This document shows, in pieces, positions 33,085-45,200 of a stretch of 64,000 nucleotides of DNA. Position 1 is the first letter of the stretch. Every line of letters starts with the position of its first letter. Origin of the DNA: Hysterangium stoloniferum. Its lineage: Eukaryota > Basidiomycota > Agaricomycetes > Hysterangiales > Hysterangiaceae. A program made the translations under genes and the position numbers. The notes below the pieces were generated by a model. That model did no database searches. It had not been told where the DNA came from and was given only the letters and a program-made list of their open reading frames with translations. The stretch covers positions 248,001-312,000 of the forward strand of contig WHVD01000075.1 of assembly GCA_015178975.1 (NCBI GenBank), read 5' to 3'.

Positions 33085-33284
33085 AGTGACGAAGATGGGG
33101 GTAATGAAGAAGAAGAAATTTCTTTTTTTATATAGGCTCGTCGCATTTGAACCTTACCTTCCAGATCACATGACTCTTTGACACATACGTGTAACCGACA
33201 TGACTTTTGACACATGCGCGTAGCCGACAAGAACCTTATTTAGGTCTAGAGCCTCTTTGGGACTTCGGCATAAAGGGAGGATAC

Positions 33285-34114
33285 TGTTACGACCCGGACA
33301 AATCCTGCCGGACTCCGGGCACTAACTCGTACGCCCCCACGCACTACAAGCACCAATCGTCTGTTTATAGGATTTCCTGCCCGGACTCTGTTACGTCAAG
33401 ACTCGTTACGTTCGACCTCATTAAGACACATATCAGTCACCGGACTTCCCCCGGATCCCATCTCTGTCTATGTCCGTCTTCATCCCATGCATCAGTCACC
33501 GGAACCCGCTCAGAATCCCGTCACCACTCTAATCGAGCCCCGTTCCCATTTTAGTCAAATGACCTGTCATGATTTAGGACTCCGCTCCCGCTCCATTTCC
33601 CGTTATGGGTTATGCTTTGTCACGATTCGGACTCCGCTCCATTCCGTCCCGTTCCTAACACCAATTTGGTGTTTACTATTCCTGTTTTATGTTTTGCTCA
33701 TTTCGTCTCATTATTACTGGATTCGGTATGTCATGCATTCCACGGTCTATATAAACTGGCAGATGTTGTACATACAATCCAGTCAGAAAATTAGCTTAGA
33801 TTCCCCCCAGTAATCTAATACATTTTCCTCTCTAAACCCTACTCTTATCAGATCACTCGCACTAGTCGGAGCCCACGGGCTCCGGCGCATCTATCTCTCT
33901 CAACCAACTCGACTCACGACCACGACCTCCGACTTACGACCCACGACCCGACTTACGACCCACGAACCCCGCCCGGACTCCCTGGGATCCCCGTCCGTCC
34001 GTTTGAAATTGGACAACACGATCTAGCGAGGGCACAGCCTATAAGCTGAAGCCAAGTCCTACCGGATATCCCGCGGGTTTCTCCAGAAACCCGGCCTGTG
34101 TGTGTATCCTAACA
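33285..34114 (+). mobile_element. 3' LTR of element C (family 2, 830 bp)
   Basis: Starts TGTTACGACCCGG after a purine tract (AAGGGAGGATAC) and ends TGTATCCTAACA. It is CpG-rich. It keeps the TATA box (GGTCTATATAA), the R-start AGTCAGAAAAT about 27 nt later, and the U5 box (GCCTATAAGCTGAAGCC, near 34040). The base after it (34115, ATAGG) is the first base of block X2. In X1 the same ATAGG follows the F-box pseudogene directly, which suggests that element C inserted at that junction. Confidence 0.9.
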
Positions 34115-34548
34115 ATAGGAAAGTGCTGTGACATGTGGCTTTTTTCAAATTAAGTAGATACTTCATCAATTTTGTATTGGAAATTATCAAAATAAAATGA
34201 TGTTTGACATTATTTATCAAAAGGTGAGAACTGTTACATGTAATGTACAGTTTCCTGGTGAAATATACCTTGTGCACCACTTAGTTTTAGCCTTTCCTTG
34301 AGTAATATTAATAATCAAATAAACTTACTAAAGTCCAAAATAACAAAATTTAACTTCTAAATGACATGGGTTCTTGGTTTATGCCAAAATTTGAATGTCA
34401 TGGCAGTTACATACCTTTTTAATTAGAAAGGTACTGTTGTGACACTGAAACAACTTTACTTATGGATGATGGAAGCTATAAAATGCCAAATGCTATGTGT
34501 TCTATACTCTATATTGTGTTTAATGCTCTATATTGTGTTCTATGCTCT

Positions 34549-35418
34549 TGTTACAACTGGAATTCCCGCCGAACTCTGGGCACTAACTTATATGCACCCA
34601 CACCCTATGTATACACACCAATTGTCAGTTTACCGGAATTCCCACTGAACTCCGTATGTCAGACTTGTCTACATTTGACCTTGTTACATTGTGTATCAGT
34701 CACCAGAATACCCACCGGACTCCGTCCCTGTCTATGTCTGACCTTGTCCCACACATCAGTCACCGGACCCCACTTGGAAAACCCGTCATCCCTCTAACAG
34801 AGCCCCATTCCTGTTTTAGTCAAATGACCTGTCACAATTCAGATTCCGCTCCCACTCCATTTCCCATTATGGTTTATGATTTGTCACGATTTAGACTCCA
34901 CTCCGTTCCATCCCATTCCTAATACCAAATTTGGTGTTTACTATTTGCATTTTATGTTTTGCTAGTTTCATTTCATTATTACTGGATTTGGTATGTCACT
35001 CATTCCACGGTCTATATAGTCTGGCAGATGTTGTACATACAATCCAGTCAGAAAATCAGCTTAGATTCCCCCCAGTAATCTAATACATTTTCTGCTCTAA
35101 ACTCCTACTTGAATTACACTGCTCATGCTAGTCAGAGCCCACGGGCTCCAGCGCATCTATCTCTCTTATTTATCTTGACTCCTGATCTCTCAACCCACGA
35201 CCTCCAACCTACAACCCCTCAACCCACAAACCCTGCCCAGACTCCCTGGGATTCCCGTCTGCCTGTCTGAAATTGGACAACATGATCTCGCAAGGGTGCA
35301 GCCTATAAGCTGAAGCCAAGTCCTACCAGATATTTCATGGGTTTCTCTGGATATTCCATGGGTTTCTCTGGATATTCCATGGGTTTCTCTGGAAACCCAC
35401 TGTGTACGTACCCTAACA
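34549..35418 (+). mobile_element. Family-2 solo LTR in X2 (870 bp)
   Basis: Flanked by GCTCT duplications (34544-34548, 35419-35423), the counterpart of the LTR interrupted by element A. It is 42 bp longer than that copy, exactly two extra units of a 21-bp tandem triplication at 35329-35391 (GATATTCCATGGGTTTCTCTG). The site where element A sits in X1 (ATAGT) is uninterrupted at 35016-35020. Confidence 0.92.
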
Positions 35419-35560
35419 GCTCTTGAAAATGAATAGTATATACAGAAAACCTTTTATTAGGGGTTAGGGTTAGGGTTAGGGTCTTGTTATGCCTCTAAGT
35501 GTTAGGACAACACTAACAAGGCTACCAAAACACAAAGAGGAAACAAGAGATAAGACAAAG

Positions 35561-36307
35561 TGTTAAGAGTCATGCATGGAGCTTATTGGAGGGTTTGTGG
35601 AGAAACCTGCAGGAAATCAGGTAGGACTTGGCTTCAGCTTATAGGCTGCACCCTTGCAAGATCGTCTTGTCCAATTTCAAATGGGCGGATGGGAATCCCG
35701 GGGAGTCTGGGAGGGGCTCGTGGGTTGAGAGGTCAGGGAGTCGAGATAGATAGGTTGGTAAGTGATAGATGGGTCAGAGCCCGTGGGCTCCGACAAGTAA
35801 GAGCGGTGTGTTTCAAAGAGGAGAATAGAGCAGAAAATATACTAAGATTACTGGGGAGAATCTAAGCTGACTTTCTGACTGGATTGTACACATGTACAAC
35901 ATCTGCCAGACTATATAGACTGTAGAATGAATAACATACCAAATCCAGTAATAATGAAAACTTAAACTAGCAAACATGAAACGAGATAAATAAACACCAA
36001 ACTTGGTGTTAGGAATGGGATGGAACAGAGTGGAGTCCAAATTGTGACAGGTCGTAAAACCATAACGGGAATGGGGTGGGAGTGGAGTCCAAATTGTGAC
36101 AGGTCATTTGACCATAATGGGAATGGGGCTCAGTTAGAGAGCTGTCGGGTTTTCTGAGTGGGGTCCAGTGACTGGTGTGTGGGACAGGGTTGGAGATATA
36201 CAGGGGCAGAGTCCAGTGGGTATTCCAGTGACTGATACATGAAGTAATGAAGGTTGAGTGTGGACAGGTCTGACGTATGGAGTCAGGTGGGTTTTCCGGT
36301 CATAACA
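35561..36307 (-). mobile_element. Family-2 solo LTR, minus strand, X2 copy (747 bp)
   Basis: Same limits and CAAAG target duplication as 27835-28581. Confidence 0.9.
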
Positions 36308-37129
36308 CAAAGATGCAGAATAGAGGAAGAGAGGTTTTAGTGACTTAAGAATATCACACTTGTGTTTAGCAGAAATCCTAAGAGATTGAAATTGGGGTCT
36401 AGTTATATACATCCTGAAGTAGGTATGTATACTAAAGAAAAATCTAAATAAAGTTTAAACTTAATATTTTGACACATGTGTATCACATGACATGTGACAT
36501 GTGACAAAATAAACTAAAATAAAATAAAATAAACACAAATTTAAACAGAGATAAAAAGACAAGAAAAATATTCAGAGCCCTGACACTAAGTCTCTTTATA
36601 GATCAGCTTGGGTGTTAGGACAAGGAAACCTACCAAGACCCAGAACTCATCCTATATGCACTCAACCCTCTATACATATCATATGAACCAGTCACCAGAC
36701 TCTGACTGGACACTCCAGACCTGTCAGGGGACTTTCTGTCACAGACCCCAGGGAGTACCATTTCCTCATCTTATTAAAGTCCCTGAGTCCACAGTCCAAC
36801 CCCATGCCTTTTGTCACTTTCCCTCTCTTTGTGGATATCAACTACTCTGGCTAATACATGTCTCTGAGGAGTAAGTGACTAACTTCAGGAGCTTGTAGCA
36901 CTAGTGTTCCATTGTGGGAAGGGTCCCTGTTCTGTATTAGGTAGAGTAACTATTTTTGGGTGCCTATGGGTCACACCTTGCAGGGGGAATTCCTTAGACT
37001 GTTTCTCTTCAGATTCTCTCCTGCTAGGTGAGTTAGGTAGTTGTTTGTATATATGTATAGCAGTTCTAATATAACTTTGGATTCCTTCCTGCTAGCCTAG
37101 TGTGAATACTATTGGTAGCAGGGGTTGGC

Positions 37130-37890
37130 TGTTATGACTAGAATTCCCACTGGACTCTGGGCACTAACTTATACGCACCCACACCCTACATGCACCAATT
37201 ATCAGTTTACCAGAATACCTGCTGGACTCTGTACATCAGACCTGTCCACACTTGACCTTCATTACTTCATGTATCAGTCACTGGAATACCCGCTGGACTC
37301 TGTCCCTGTCTATCTCCAACCCTGCCTGTCCCATGCACCAGTCACTGGAACCCACTTGGAAAACCCAACAGCTCTCTAACTGAGCCCAGTTCCCATTATG
37401 GTCAAATGACCTGTCATGATTCGGACTCTGCTCTGCTCTGTTCCATTCCTAACACCAAGTTTGGTGTTTATTTATCTTCTTTTATGTTTGCTAGTTTAGT
37501 TTTCATTATTACTGGATTTGGTATGTTATTCATTCCACAGTCTATATAGTCTGGCAGATGTTGTACATACAATCCAGTCAGAAAATCAGCTTAGATTCTC
37601 CCCAGTAATCTTAGTATATTTTCTGCTCTAAACTCCTCTTTGAAACACACCACTCTTACTTGTTGGAGCCCACGGGCTCCGACCCATCTATCACTTGACC
37701 TCTGACTTATCTATCTTGACTCCCCAACCTCTCAACCCACGGACCCCACCCGGACTCCCTGGGATTCCCATCCACCTGTTTGAAATTGGACAAGATGATC
37801 TTACGAGGGCGCAGCCTATAAGCTGAAGCCAAGTCCTACCAACATTCCCGTGGGTTTCTCTGGAAACCCTCCATGTACGCAAAATTAACA
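37130..37890 (+). mobile_element. Family-2 5' LTR followed by gag (element E)
   Basis: 761 bp from TGTTATGACTAG to GCAAAATTAACA. TATA (GTCTATATAG) is followed by the R-start AGTCAGAAAAT at 37576-37586. The U5 box is near 37810. Because a primer site and gag follow, this is the 5' LTR of a real element whose 3' part is lost. Confidence 0.88.
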
Positions 37891-37892
37891 GT

Positions 37893-37903
37893 ATTTTCTG
37901 ACT
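37893..37903 (+). promoter_or_regulatory. Self-priming primer binding site, family 2 (11 nt)
   Basis: ATTTTCTGACT, two bases (GT) after the LTR, is the exact reverse complement of AGTCAGAAAAT at 37576-37586. It has the same length, GT spacer and logic as in element A, although the sequence differs. Confidence 0.75.
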
Positions 37904-37924
37904 AAGACTCACAGATTGTTCAAT

Positions 37925-38290
37925 ATGCCACCAAGAAGAAAAGTACACATACAGGAATCATTACCTGGACCGTCGACTCTTCATTCCCTGCTGACTTTGT
38001 ATACCAGCCAGACACTCAGAAACCAGCCGGATGCCATGGAAGAAGCCCATATCAAAGAAGTCCCAGAAAACCCAGATAAATCAGAGCACGAGGACAAGTC
38101 CATGGCCCCCAACAAGGACAAAGGTGTCAAAAATCCTCCGTCTAACAATTGACCACCACTTTCGGACCCCACCTCTGAGTTGTTAGCAATCACTTTAGAG
38201 AGATTGATGAATCACATGCTCGGAGAAGGCAATAAGAAGGATCTGGAACCTCCACAGTCAAAAGGAATTCCAGTGCCAGTGCACAAGGAG
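37925..38290 (+). pseudogene. Gag N-terminus of element E
   Basis: MPPRRKVHIQESLPGPSTLH aligns in style with the element A start MGPKRKAAEGPSQLQ. A stop at 38150 is followed in frame by PLSDPTSELLAITLERLMN. The capsid region and everything after are missing or unrecognisable. It is an early-truncated copy. Confidence 0.65.
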
Positions 38291-38519
38291 GTCTCCATGG
38301 GCACACAGTGCAAAGCAATGTGTGTCTGTCAGGGTGTTGGTGGCAGCGTTGGCCTTACATCAGCACCATCATTTGGCCATGCCATGCTACATTGCATCAC
38401 AGTGCCGCTGCGCAGCCGTGTTCAGGACATAGGCAACACCATCGTCATTATGTCAGCACCATTGCTTCGCTGTTCCACCCACAAAGTGCACAAATTGTGA
38501 CTTTGCTGCGTACCCAAAT
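38291..38519. other. Unassigned, CpG-poor
   Basis: Repeats of CAGCACCAT and GCCATGC-like words but no credible gene. It may be decayed gag or an unrelated insertion. Confidence 0.3.
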
Positions 38520-38876
38520 GTAATAATACCAAATCCGGTATTAATGAGGGGCAGAACTATTAAACATAAAATGAAACAAGTAAATACTAAACTGAGAATT
38601 AGGGACGGAATGGAATGGGAGCAGAGAATGAATCATGACAGGTCATTAGACCATAATGGGAACAGGACTCTATTAGAGGGATTCTTGGGAGCCCAGCCAG
38701 GGGTCCGGTGACTGGTCCATAAGATACAGAGTGTCAGGTGTATATAGGGTGGAGTCTGGAGTCTGGTGGGTTTCCTGATGACTGGTGTGTGAGACGCAGA
38801 GACAGACCATAACAGGAGCAGGGTTCTATGCTCTGTTAGGGTTCTGGGAGTCCAGTGGGGTTTCTGGGTCATAACA
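38520..38876 (-). mobile_element. Family-2-like LTR fragment, minus strand
   Basis: The reverse complement starts TGTTATGACCCAG and follows the family-2 U3 pattern (CACCAGTCATCAGGAAACCC, then AAATGAC-like and TTAGTATTTACTTG blocks). Truncated near the U3 promoter at 38520. 38877-39094 beyond it shows nothing recognisable. Confidence 0.7.
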
Positions 38877-39094
38877 GAAGGTGCCTAGTCAGGGGGCAGA
38901 CTGACAGAATGGGATGTGAGTCAAAGGATACTTGAGGGATGAGGGTCAGGTTCTGGTGGATTCCAGATCTTGATAGTGGTCCGGAAGATGGTTCAGAACC
39001 TAATATAATATCTGAAGGATACTCCATGGAGTTCCCAGGAATGGGTCTTGACAGGCTTGGACAATCAACCTGGTAATGACTATGTCCCCCACAG

Positions 39095-39790
39095 TTGCAT
39101 TACGTAAGGTGCCGCTAAATTTGTGTGGAAATATTGCTGAAAGTTGCGAACCTTGTAGCTTGCTCAATAATTGACCAATTGTCTTGTAACTTCATATACT
39201 GTATGTATTTTACTACTATATATCTAGTATATTATGATGTTATAACTCCAAAATTTGACCTACAGCATGTTTCCCAAAATTGCAGTCCATTTGAGCTTGT
39301 GAACCAATTCATGAGCCAACAAATGTGTCACTCCCAATGAGCTTGTAATATGTTGTTTTATATGTATCTAGGTAGTAAAAAATGACAGCACCTGGCATTT
39401 ACTGTCTAAATACCAGCTGCAAACCTGTATGAGGGTAGTTGTATGCATTTACTCAGCAACCTCACTCACATTAGCTCTGACCGCAAAAGCCAGGTGCTGT
39501 CATTTTTTACTACCTAGATACATGTAAAACAGCATATTACAAGTTCATTGGGAGTGACACATCTGTTGGCTCATGAATTGGTTCACAAGCTCAAATGGAC
39601 TGCAATTTTGGGAAACATGCTGTAGGTCAAATTTTGGAGTTATAACATCATAATATACTAGATATATAGTATTAAAATACCTATATTAAGTTACAAGACA
39701 ATTGGTCAAGTATTGAGCAAGCTACGAGGTTCGCAACTTTCAGCAATATTTCTGCACAAATCTAGTGCACGCCTTACATATGTAATGCAA
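39095..39790. mobile_element. Foldback element with ~302-bp inverted arms
   Basis: 39095-39396 and 39489-39790 are inverted repeats with a few mismatches and small indels, separated by a 92-bp loop. The outer tips are TTGCATTAC and GTAATGCAA; the inner tips are TAGTAAAAAATGACAGCACC and its complement. Each arm contains TTGACCTACAGCATGTTTCC. No open frame codes for a transposase, and no clear target duplication was found. It resembles foldback or large-TIR MITE elements and would fold into a long hairpin if transcribed. Confidence 0.85.
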
Positions 39791-39831
39791 AGCACTGTAA
39801 TATAGCATATATTGCATCATAATCATCAGTA

Positions 39832-40031
39832 TCAAAACCTTTTCAATGAGCAGGCCTGAATAAACTATTTTTAGCATACCCAAAAATGGATATTACATAA
39901 TAATATGTTAGACACTGATTCTACACATGTTTAGCTATATACTGTATTCATTTGAGATTTTTTGCTATTTTATCTCCCCTGGTAGTAGCCTGCCAATATG
40001 CAAATGTCAAACATTGAAAAGGTTTTGAGAG
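39832..40031. mobile_element. MITE-like repeat with 17-bp inverted termini
   Basis: TCAAAACCTTTTCAATG at the left is matched by its exact complement at the right end (CATTGAAAAGGTTTTGA), about 200 bp in all. No convincing target duplication is visible. Confidence 0.5.
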
Positions 40032-40860
40032 TCACTGTATGTTTCACAGTGGCAATCCATAGCTGCATGCTTTGTGAGTCATCTTTCTTCATGGTCAGAA
40101 AGTGGTGAAGAGCAAGATGAGACACAAATCCATGGGTGACATGCACTTGGTGCAGGTTTTCCCAAGAGATGATGGGATTGTTTTCATGGAGGTGAGGGAT
40201 TTGCTCTGGTTCATACCAAGAGTAAGTTCTGATTGCACAAGTTGCTGTTTTTTAATGAATGTACAGACCAATTTTGAGGAGGATGAGCTGAGTGGTTGAG
40301 TTTCCAAACCATCAATAAGATCTCGGATGTCCTTGCAGATGAGAAGTGCTTTCATATAAACACACCATGTACTATAATTTTCTTCCCCTAGTTTTTAAAA
40401 GTAATTCTCATTCCCCATTTTTGGAGAAGTGTGCAATGCCAATGTGAGAAAAATGAAGATAAGGTGTGCAGTGCCAATTTAGATGCACTGCCCCGGAATC
40501 CTTTCCATGCACATACTGTGACTTCTAAGTCCTTTTATATGGTCACCTTCAATATACTGCCCTGGAGTCCTTCCCATGCAAGTATTGCAGCTTCTAAGCC
40601 CTTCTATACGGCTGCCTAAAGAGAATATGATGAGTAGCTACTCAAAGGAACAAAAATGTGCAGTGATGAATCTGAAAGATAAGTCTGTGGGGCCCATAAC
40701 CTGTAAAAATACAGTGCAGACATATATCGAGACACAGTGGATGCAAGCAAAGAATGTTAGTATTACTAAGCAGCTATACAGTAGTTACTTATCTATTTAC
40801 AAAAGAATGCAAGATTACTAATTATATATATCATATTTCAACATCCAATGCTTTCCCATC
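40032..40860. repeat. Unassigned stretch with a ~70-bp tandem duplication
   Basis: Around 40484-40620 two diverged ~70-bp units repeat (CACTGCCCCGGAATCCTTTC versus TACTGCCCTGGAGTCCTTCC). A 65-codon frame at 40102-40299 has no recognised domain. Confidence 0.5.
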
Positions 40861-41315
40861 ATCCACTCTACATGTACATATCACTTGCCACCTCAAACCC
40901 TTTTAGTATTATCCTATTACTTTGCATTTGATTTCTTTCATTCCTCTGTTCCATCACTTGCTTCCTTTGATCTTGTCTTCTTACCTCCATGATTAGTCTC
41001 CCCCAATCACCCATCTTGCTTTAGTATAAAACTCTCATCTTGTATGCTACAGTTCTTTAGCTCAAATATCAACTTAAGTTCCCCTACTCCTTACTTAATA
41101 CTCTTTGAGACATCTTCAGCCAGCTGAGACTCTTATCACTCCAACCTTTAGCATTCTGGCCTTCTAGTTGATTTAGTTAAGTGTTGACTCTTAGTCTATT
41201 ACATACTACTTGCTTGTTTCTAAACACCAGAGTAACTGAAGTTTGTGTGAGGGCATAACACATAAATTGAAGCCAAGCCCTACTTGTCTTGTAGAACTGG
41301 ACCTTCCAGTTAAGT
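40861..41315 (+). mobile_element. Decayed LTR remnant
   Basis: Contains a degraded U5 box (ACACATAAATTGAAGCCAAG near 41258) and the pyrimidine-rich style of the neighbouring LTRs, but no clear ends. It is probably the 5' LTR of the decayed Ty3 element that follows, with gag and most of RT deleted. Confidence 0.5.
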
Positions 41316-41840
41316 ATGTTCCAACCCTATAGACCCTTGGCATACTCTCCCTCTTTGGCCTTTAGACATATAGACTTTATGAAAAGTGTTGTGCAGCTTC
41401 AACCTTTTGAAAGATGTTTTTTCCTTGGCCTGCATCCTCTCATTAGAATCCAGATGTCCTGCTCATTGTGGCAATGGATGCTTCTGACTATGCACTAGAT
41501 GCAACTTTATATCCAGGACTCCAATGGTGGAGTGCACCTGGTAGCTTTCCTCTCTTCCTCTTCCAGACTTTCACTGGACCCAAGCTCACTTATAATGTCC
41601 ATGACAAGGAACATCTTGCAATTAAGCATTCAAAGTGTGGCAACACTACTTGGAAGATGTAGGAAGTCTGATTGATGTTGTTACAGAACACAAGAATCTG
41701 GAATAGTTTTCAATCACAAACTTTTGACCCATCAGCAAGCCTGATGGTCCAAATACTTGTCTGCTTTTAATATGGTTATTCATTTCTGGCCTGGCTGCCT
41801 TGATAAAAACCATAATACTTTGACTAGACAATAGGATATC
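41316..41840 (+). pseudogene. Decayed Ty3 pol, part 1 (RT/RNase H)
   Basis: Fragments VAMDASDYALDATLY, NVHDKEHLAI and KLLTHQQA.WSKYLSAFN correspond to RNase H of elements A and C. Frames are broken, CpG is nearly absent, and the copia element is inserted right after GGATATC. Confidence 0.8.
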
Positions 41841-42126
41841 TGTTGTAAAAAGGGAACAATAACGGTCGAATTACCTCCAAGCACAATGACTACTTGAATC
41901 TATTATTAGATTCCTATTATGCCCCTTATTCTAAGTGGCACATGACTGTGGATATATACGCCCATTGTTATACTCATTTAGATAGAACAATGGACGTAGA
42001 TTAGTATAAAGTAAATAGGTATTATACGATAGTAAAACAACAGAGTCAGTCTACTTGCACTCCTCTACTCGCACTCAGGAGTTTCCTGAGTGGCACTGCA
42101 TCTACAAGTTGCGACCTTTTACAATA

Positions 42127-42138
42127 GGTTATGGGCCC
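42127..42138 (+). promoter_or_regulatory. Primer binding site, half-tRNA(iMet) type
   Basis: GGTTATGGGCCC directly behind the 5' LTR, complementary to the initiator tRNA-Met anticodon stem-loop as in classical copia. Confidence 0.82.
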
Positions 42139-42221
42139 TGCTGCCTAACGCACTTATAAAATACTATTCCTACCTGACAATACCTACAGCACACACACAC
42201 CCATCTTGCGACAATCAGAAC

Positions 42222-45200
42222 ATGTCATCAACAGCTTCCAGACTTCTAACTTCAATTGAAAAATTCGATGGAATGAATTGGGAAGATTGGTCATATTCAG
42301 TACGAAGTGCATTTCGCTCACACACATATTACGCATTGCTGAGGGAAATGAGACTTGCCCAACACCAAAAACACCTGAGACCCCTACGAGTGAAGAAACA
42401 CAGGCCATTAACGAATGGGACAGACAAAACGACGAAGGACTAGGCTTGATACAACTCGCAATCAAGCCAATGATCAGGCAATCTATCAAAGATGATGAGA
42501 GCCTTGCAGACAACTGGAAAAGACTACAAGAAACTTATGGCACTCGCACAGGACTCAATCTTTGGGTCGACATCACCAAATACTTCAATACATCTATTAC
42601 AACCGATCTCCCATTCATGCAACAGATAGATGAGATGTCTGAATACCACTCCCGTATCGAAACAGCTGGAATGCCCATTGCGGATAGCCTCCATGCACTC
42701 CTTATCCTTCGCGCCCTACCCCCCACATATGAAATAATCCAGCAAACTATTCTAGCGAACGTGAGCGACTACAAGACACTCACTTCTGCGAATATGCATG
42801 CCCGCATCCTATCTGAAGAACTCCAACAAGGAACGACCTCAGTTAATGCCATAAAACAAGGGAAAAGGAGGACTAACGATACATGTAACTTCTGCGGCAC
42901 CCCGGGGCATTGGGAGAGAGACTGCCGATGGAAACAGCGTGGCCTTTCAAAAGAGGAGGCACAGAGCGAGAGAAAGCAATGGAAAGTGGGGAAGGATGGG
43001 AAAGAGAAAGATACACCAACTGTGAGCACATCAATACAAGAGGAAGCATATACCCCACCTCCTAGCAGTACTGATGTAACGGTTAAGTCAATCTCAAATG
43101 AGGCCATTATCTTTTACATTGCGCGTGAAACCAAATGGATGTTAGATTCAGGATGCTCAGATCACATCACTCACGAAATCTCGGACTTCTCAGAATACCG
43201 AGCTCTGCCAAGACCAGAAAACATTCGCCTGGCAGATGGGACCACACGAATCTCCTACATTAGAATTGGCACAGTTGCAGCCACCACACAAATCAAAGGG
43301 ATTGAAAAACAAATTACATTAACAAATGTCCTACACTCACCCAACATTAATGGGAGGTTCATTTCAATACGGAAACTAGGAGAAAAAGGGATCTCTACCA
43401 CCTTTTTCACAAACACTGTTACTCTCAGCAAGAATTCTGCTCCATGCGCAAAAGGGATTTTAATTGGACAACAATACTGGATCACACTCCGTTCCTCACA
43501 GCCTACAGTTCACTCGATCCAGAAGAAATTCCCGATTGAGACTCTCCATGCCCAGTTGGGACACCTCTCCTGGACAACTCTTCAGAAGCTCAGTGATCAC
43601 ATAGATTCCACTTCTGCACACAGGCTCTCTACATGTGAAGGCTGCTTGCTTGGAAAATCCATGAGAAGGACCTTTAAAACTACGCATACAAGGAGACAAA
43701 CCCCTTTGAACTAGTCCACATGGACCTTTCAGGACCAATGAACACATGATCTATACAAGGGAATTCTTATCACTACATGCTTGTCGATGATTACACACAC
43801 TTTAAATGGACATTTTTCTTGTGCACCAAAGATCAAGCCTTTAACACATTTAAGTCTTTCGCTGCATATATATCGACCCAATTTCAAACAGACATACGGG
43901 CCGTACATTCTGATCGAGGGGGGGAGTTTTTATAGAAAGACTTCATCAAATTCTTGGAAGAAAAGGGAATAAAACATGAACTCACCACACCCCACACACC
44001 ACAGCAAAATGGTGTAGCTGAGAGAGCAAATAGGACAATAGTGGAAGCTGCCCAGGCCATGTTACAATCTGCCAATGAATGCACACCCTGATTGGGAACA
44101 CATACAACAAGGGTTACACCCCTGGGTTGCCAATGCCTGGGATGATTCCCCAGAGGCCTTCATAGCTGCTGCAAGTATTACACCAACTGGAGATCCTAGC
44201 ACCTACACTTATGCCATGAAGACACCCAAAGAATACCTTTGGCAGCAAGCTATGAATGAAGAAATCACATCACTAGCAGATAATAAGACTTGGGAGCTGG
44301 TCAGTCTACCAGAAGTCCAGACCACCATTAAGAACAAATGGGTGTATGTGACGAAATGAAATACGCAGGGAGAAGTCACAAGATATAAGGCCCGGCTTGT
44401 GGCGAAAGGGTTCACACAAACTGAAGGAATTGACTATGAGGAAACATTTGCTCCAGTTGCTCGTCTGGACTCATTACAACTTTTATTATCATTGGCAGCT
44501 GTCTACGACTGGGATATCCACCAAATTGACATCAAGTCAGCCTATCTAAATGGGAATCTCAATGAAGAAATATACATGGATCAACTGCAAGGCTTCACAG
44601 TACCCAGGAAGGAAACACTCGTGTGTCGTCTCCTGAAAGCGATCTATGGCTTGAAGCAAGCAGGGTGCCAATGGCATGAGCACCTGCAAGGGACTTTAGA
44701 AAGCTTCGGATACAGTAAGCTACTTTCAGGGGATGTCTCCATCTTTTTCAAGAGTCACAACGAAGGGGGAGAGTTTACAATTATCCTAGTATATGTTGAT
44801 GACATGGCGATTTTTGGCAACTTGAAAAACATTCAAGATGTGAAAGCTTTCATTGGTTCCAAGTATAAATATACTGATCTAGGGGAAATCGAACAATTCC
44901 TGGGACTTCACATTACCCGCAACCATTCGAAAAGGACTATCACGATAGACCAGACCCACTACATACAACATATAGCTGATCGCTTCAATATGCAGAACTG
45001 CCCGCCAGCATACACCCCCTTTCCCACAGGACCCAATCTTGTATCCAATACAGAGACAGGATTCTATCTTACGGCTAGGTCACATTACCAACAACTTGTC
45101 GGGTCCCTCATGTATGCCATCCTAGGGACACGACTAGATATATGCTATGCTGTTAACAAGCTATCACAATATGGATCGAACCCCACATCTGCTCACCTAG

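Larger units (their letters stand above)
34115..37788. repeat. Duplicated block X2
   Basis: Second copy of X1 without element A. Order: non-coding lead, 19-bp VNTR (2.7 units, 34498-34548), plus solo LTR, three TTAGGG units (35464-35481), minus solo LTR, AT-rich stretch (36308-37129), then an LTR that is complete here. Differences from X1 are mostly transitions plus repeat-number changes. Confidence 0.92.

Noticed and set aside
32009..33181. Plus-strand frames of 130-150 codons between element C pol and its 3' LTR
   Set aside because: Low-complexity Ser/Ala/Arg-rich translations that mirror the antisense coiled-coil and zinc-cluster exons; the minus strand has the splice sites, cysteine pattern and homologue.
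35329..35391. Short regular repeats as a possible CRISPR array
   Set aside because: Head-to-tail 21-bp units without spacers, in a eukaryotic LTR.
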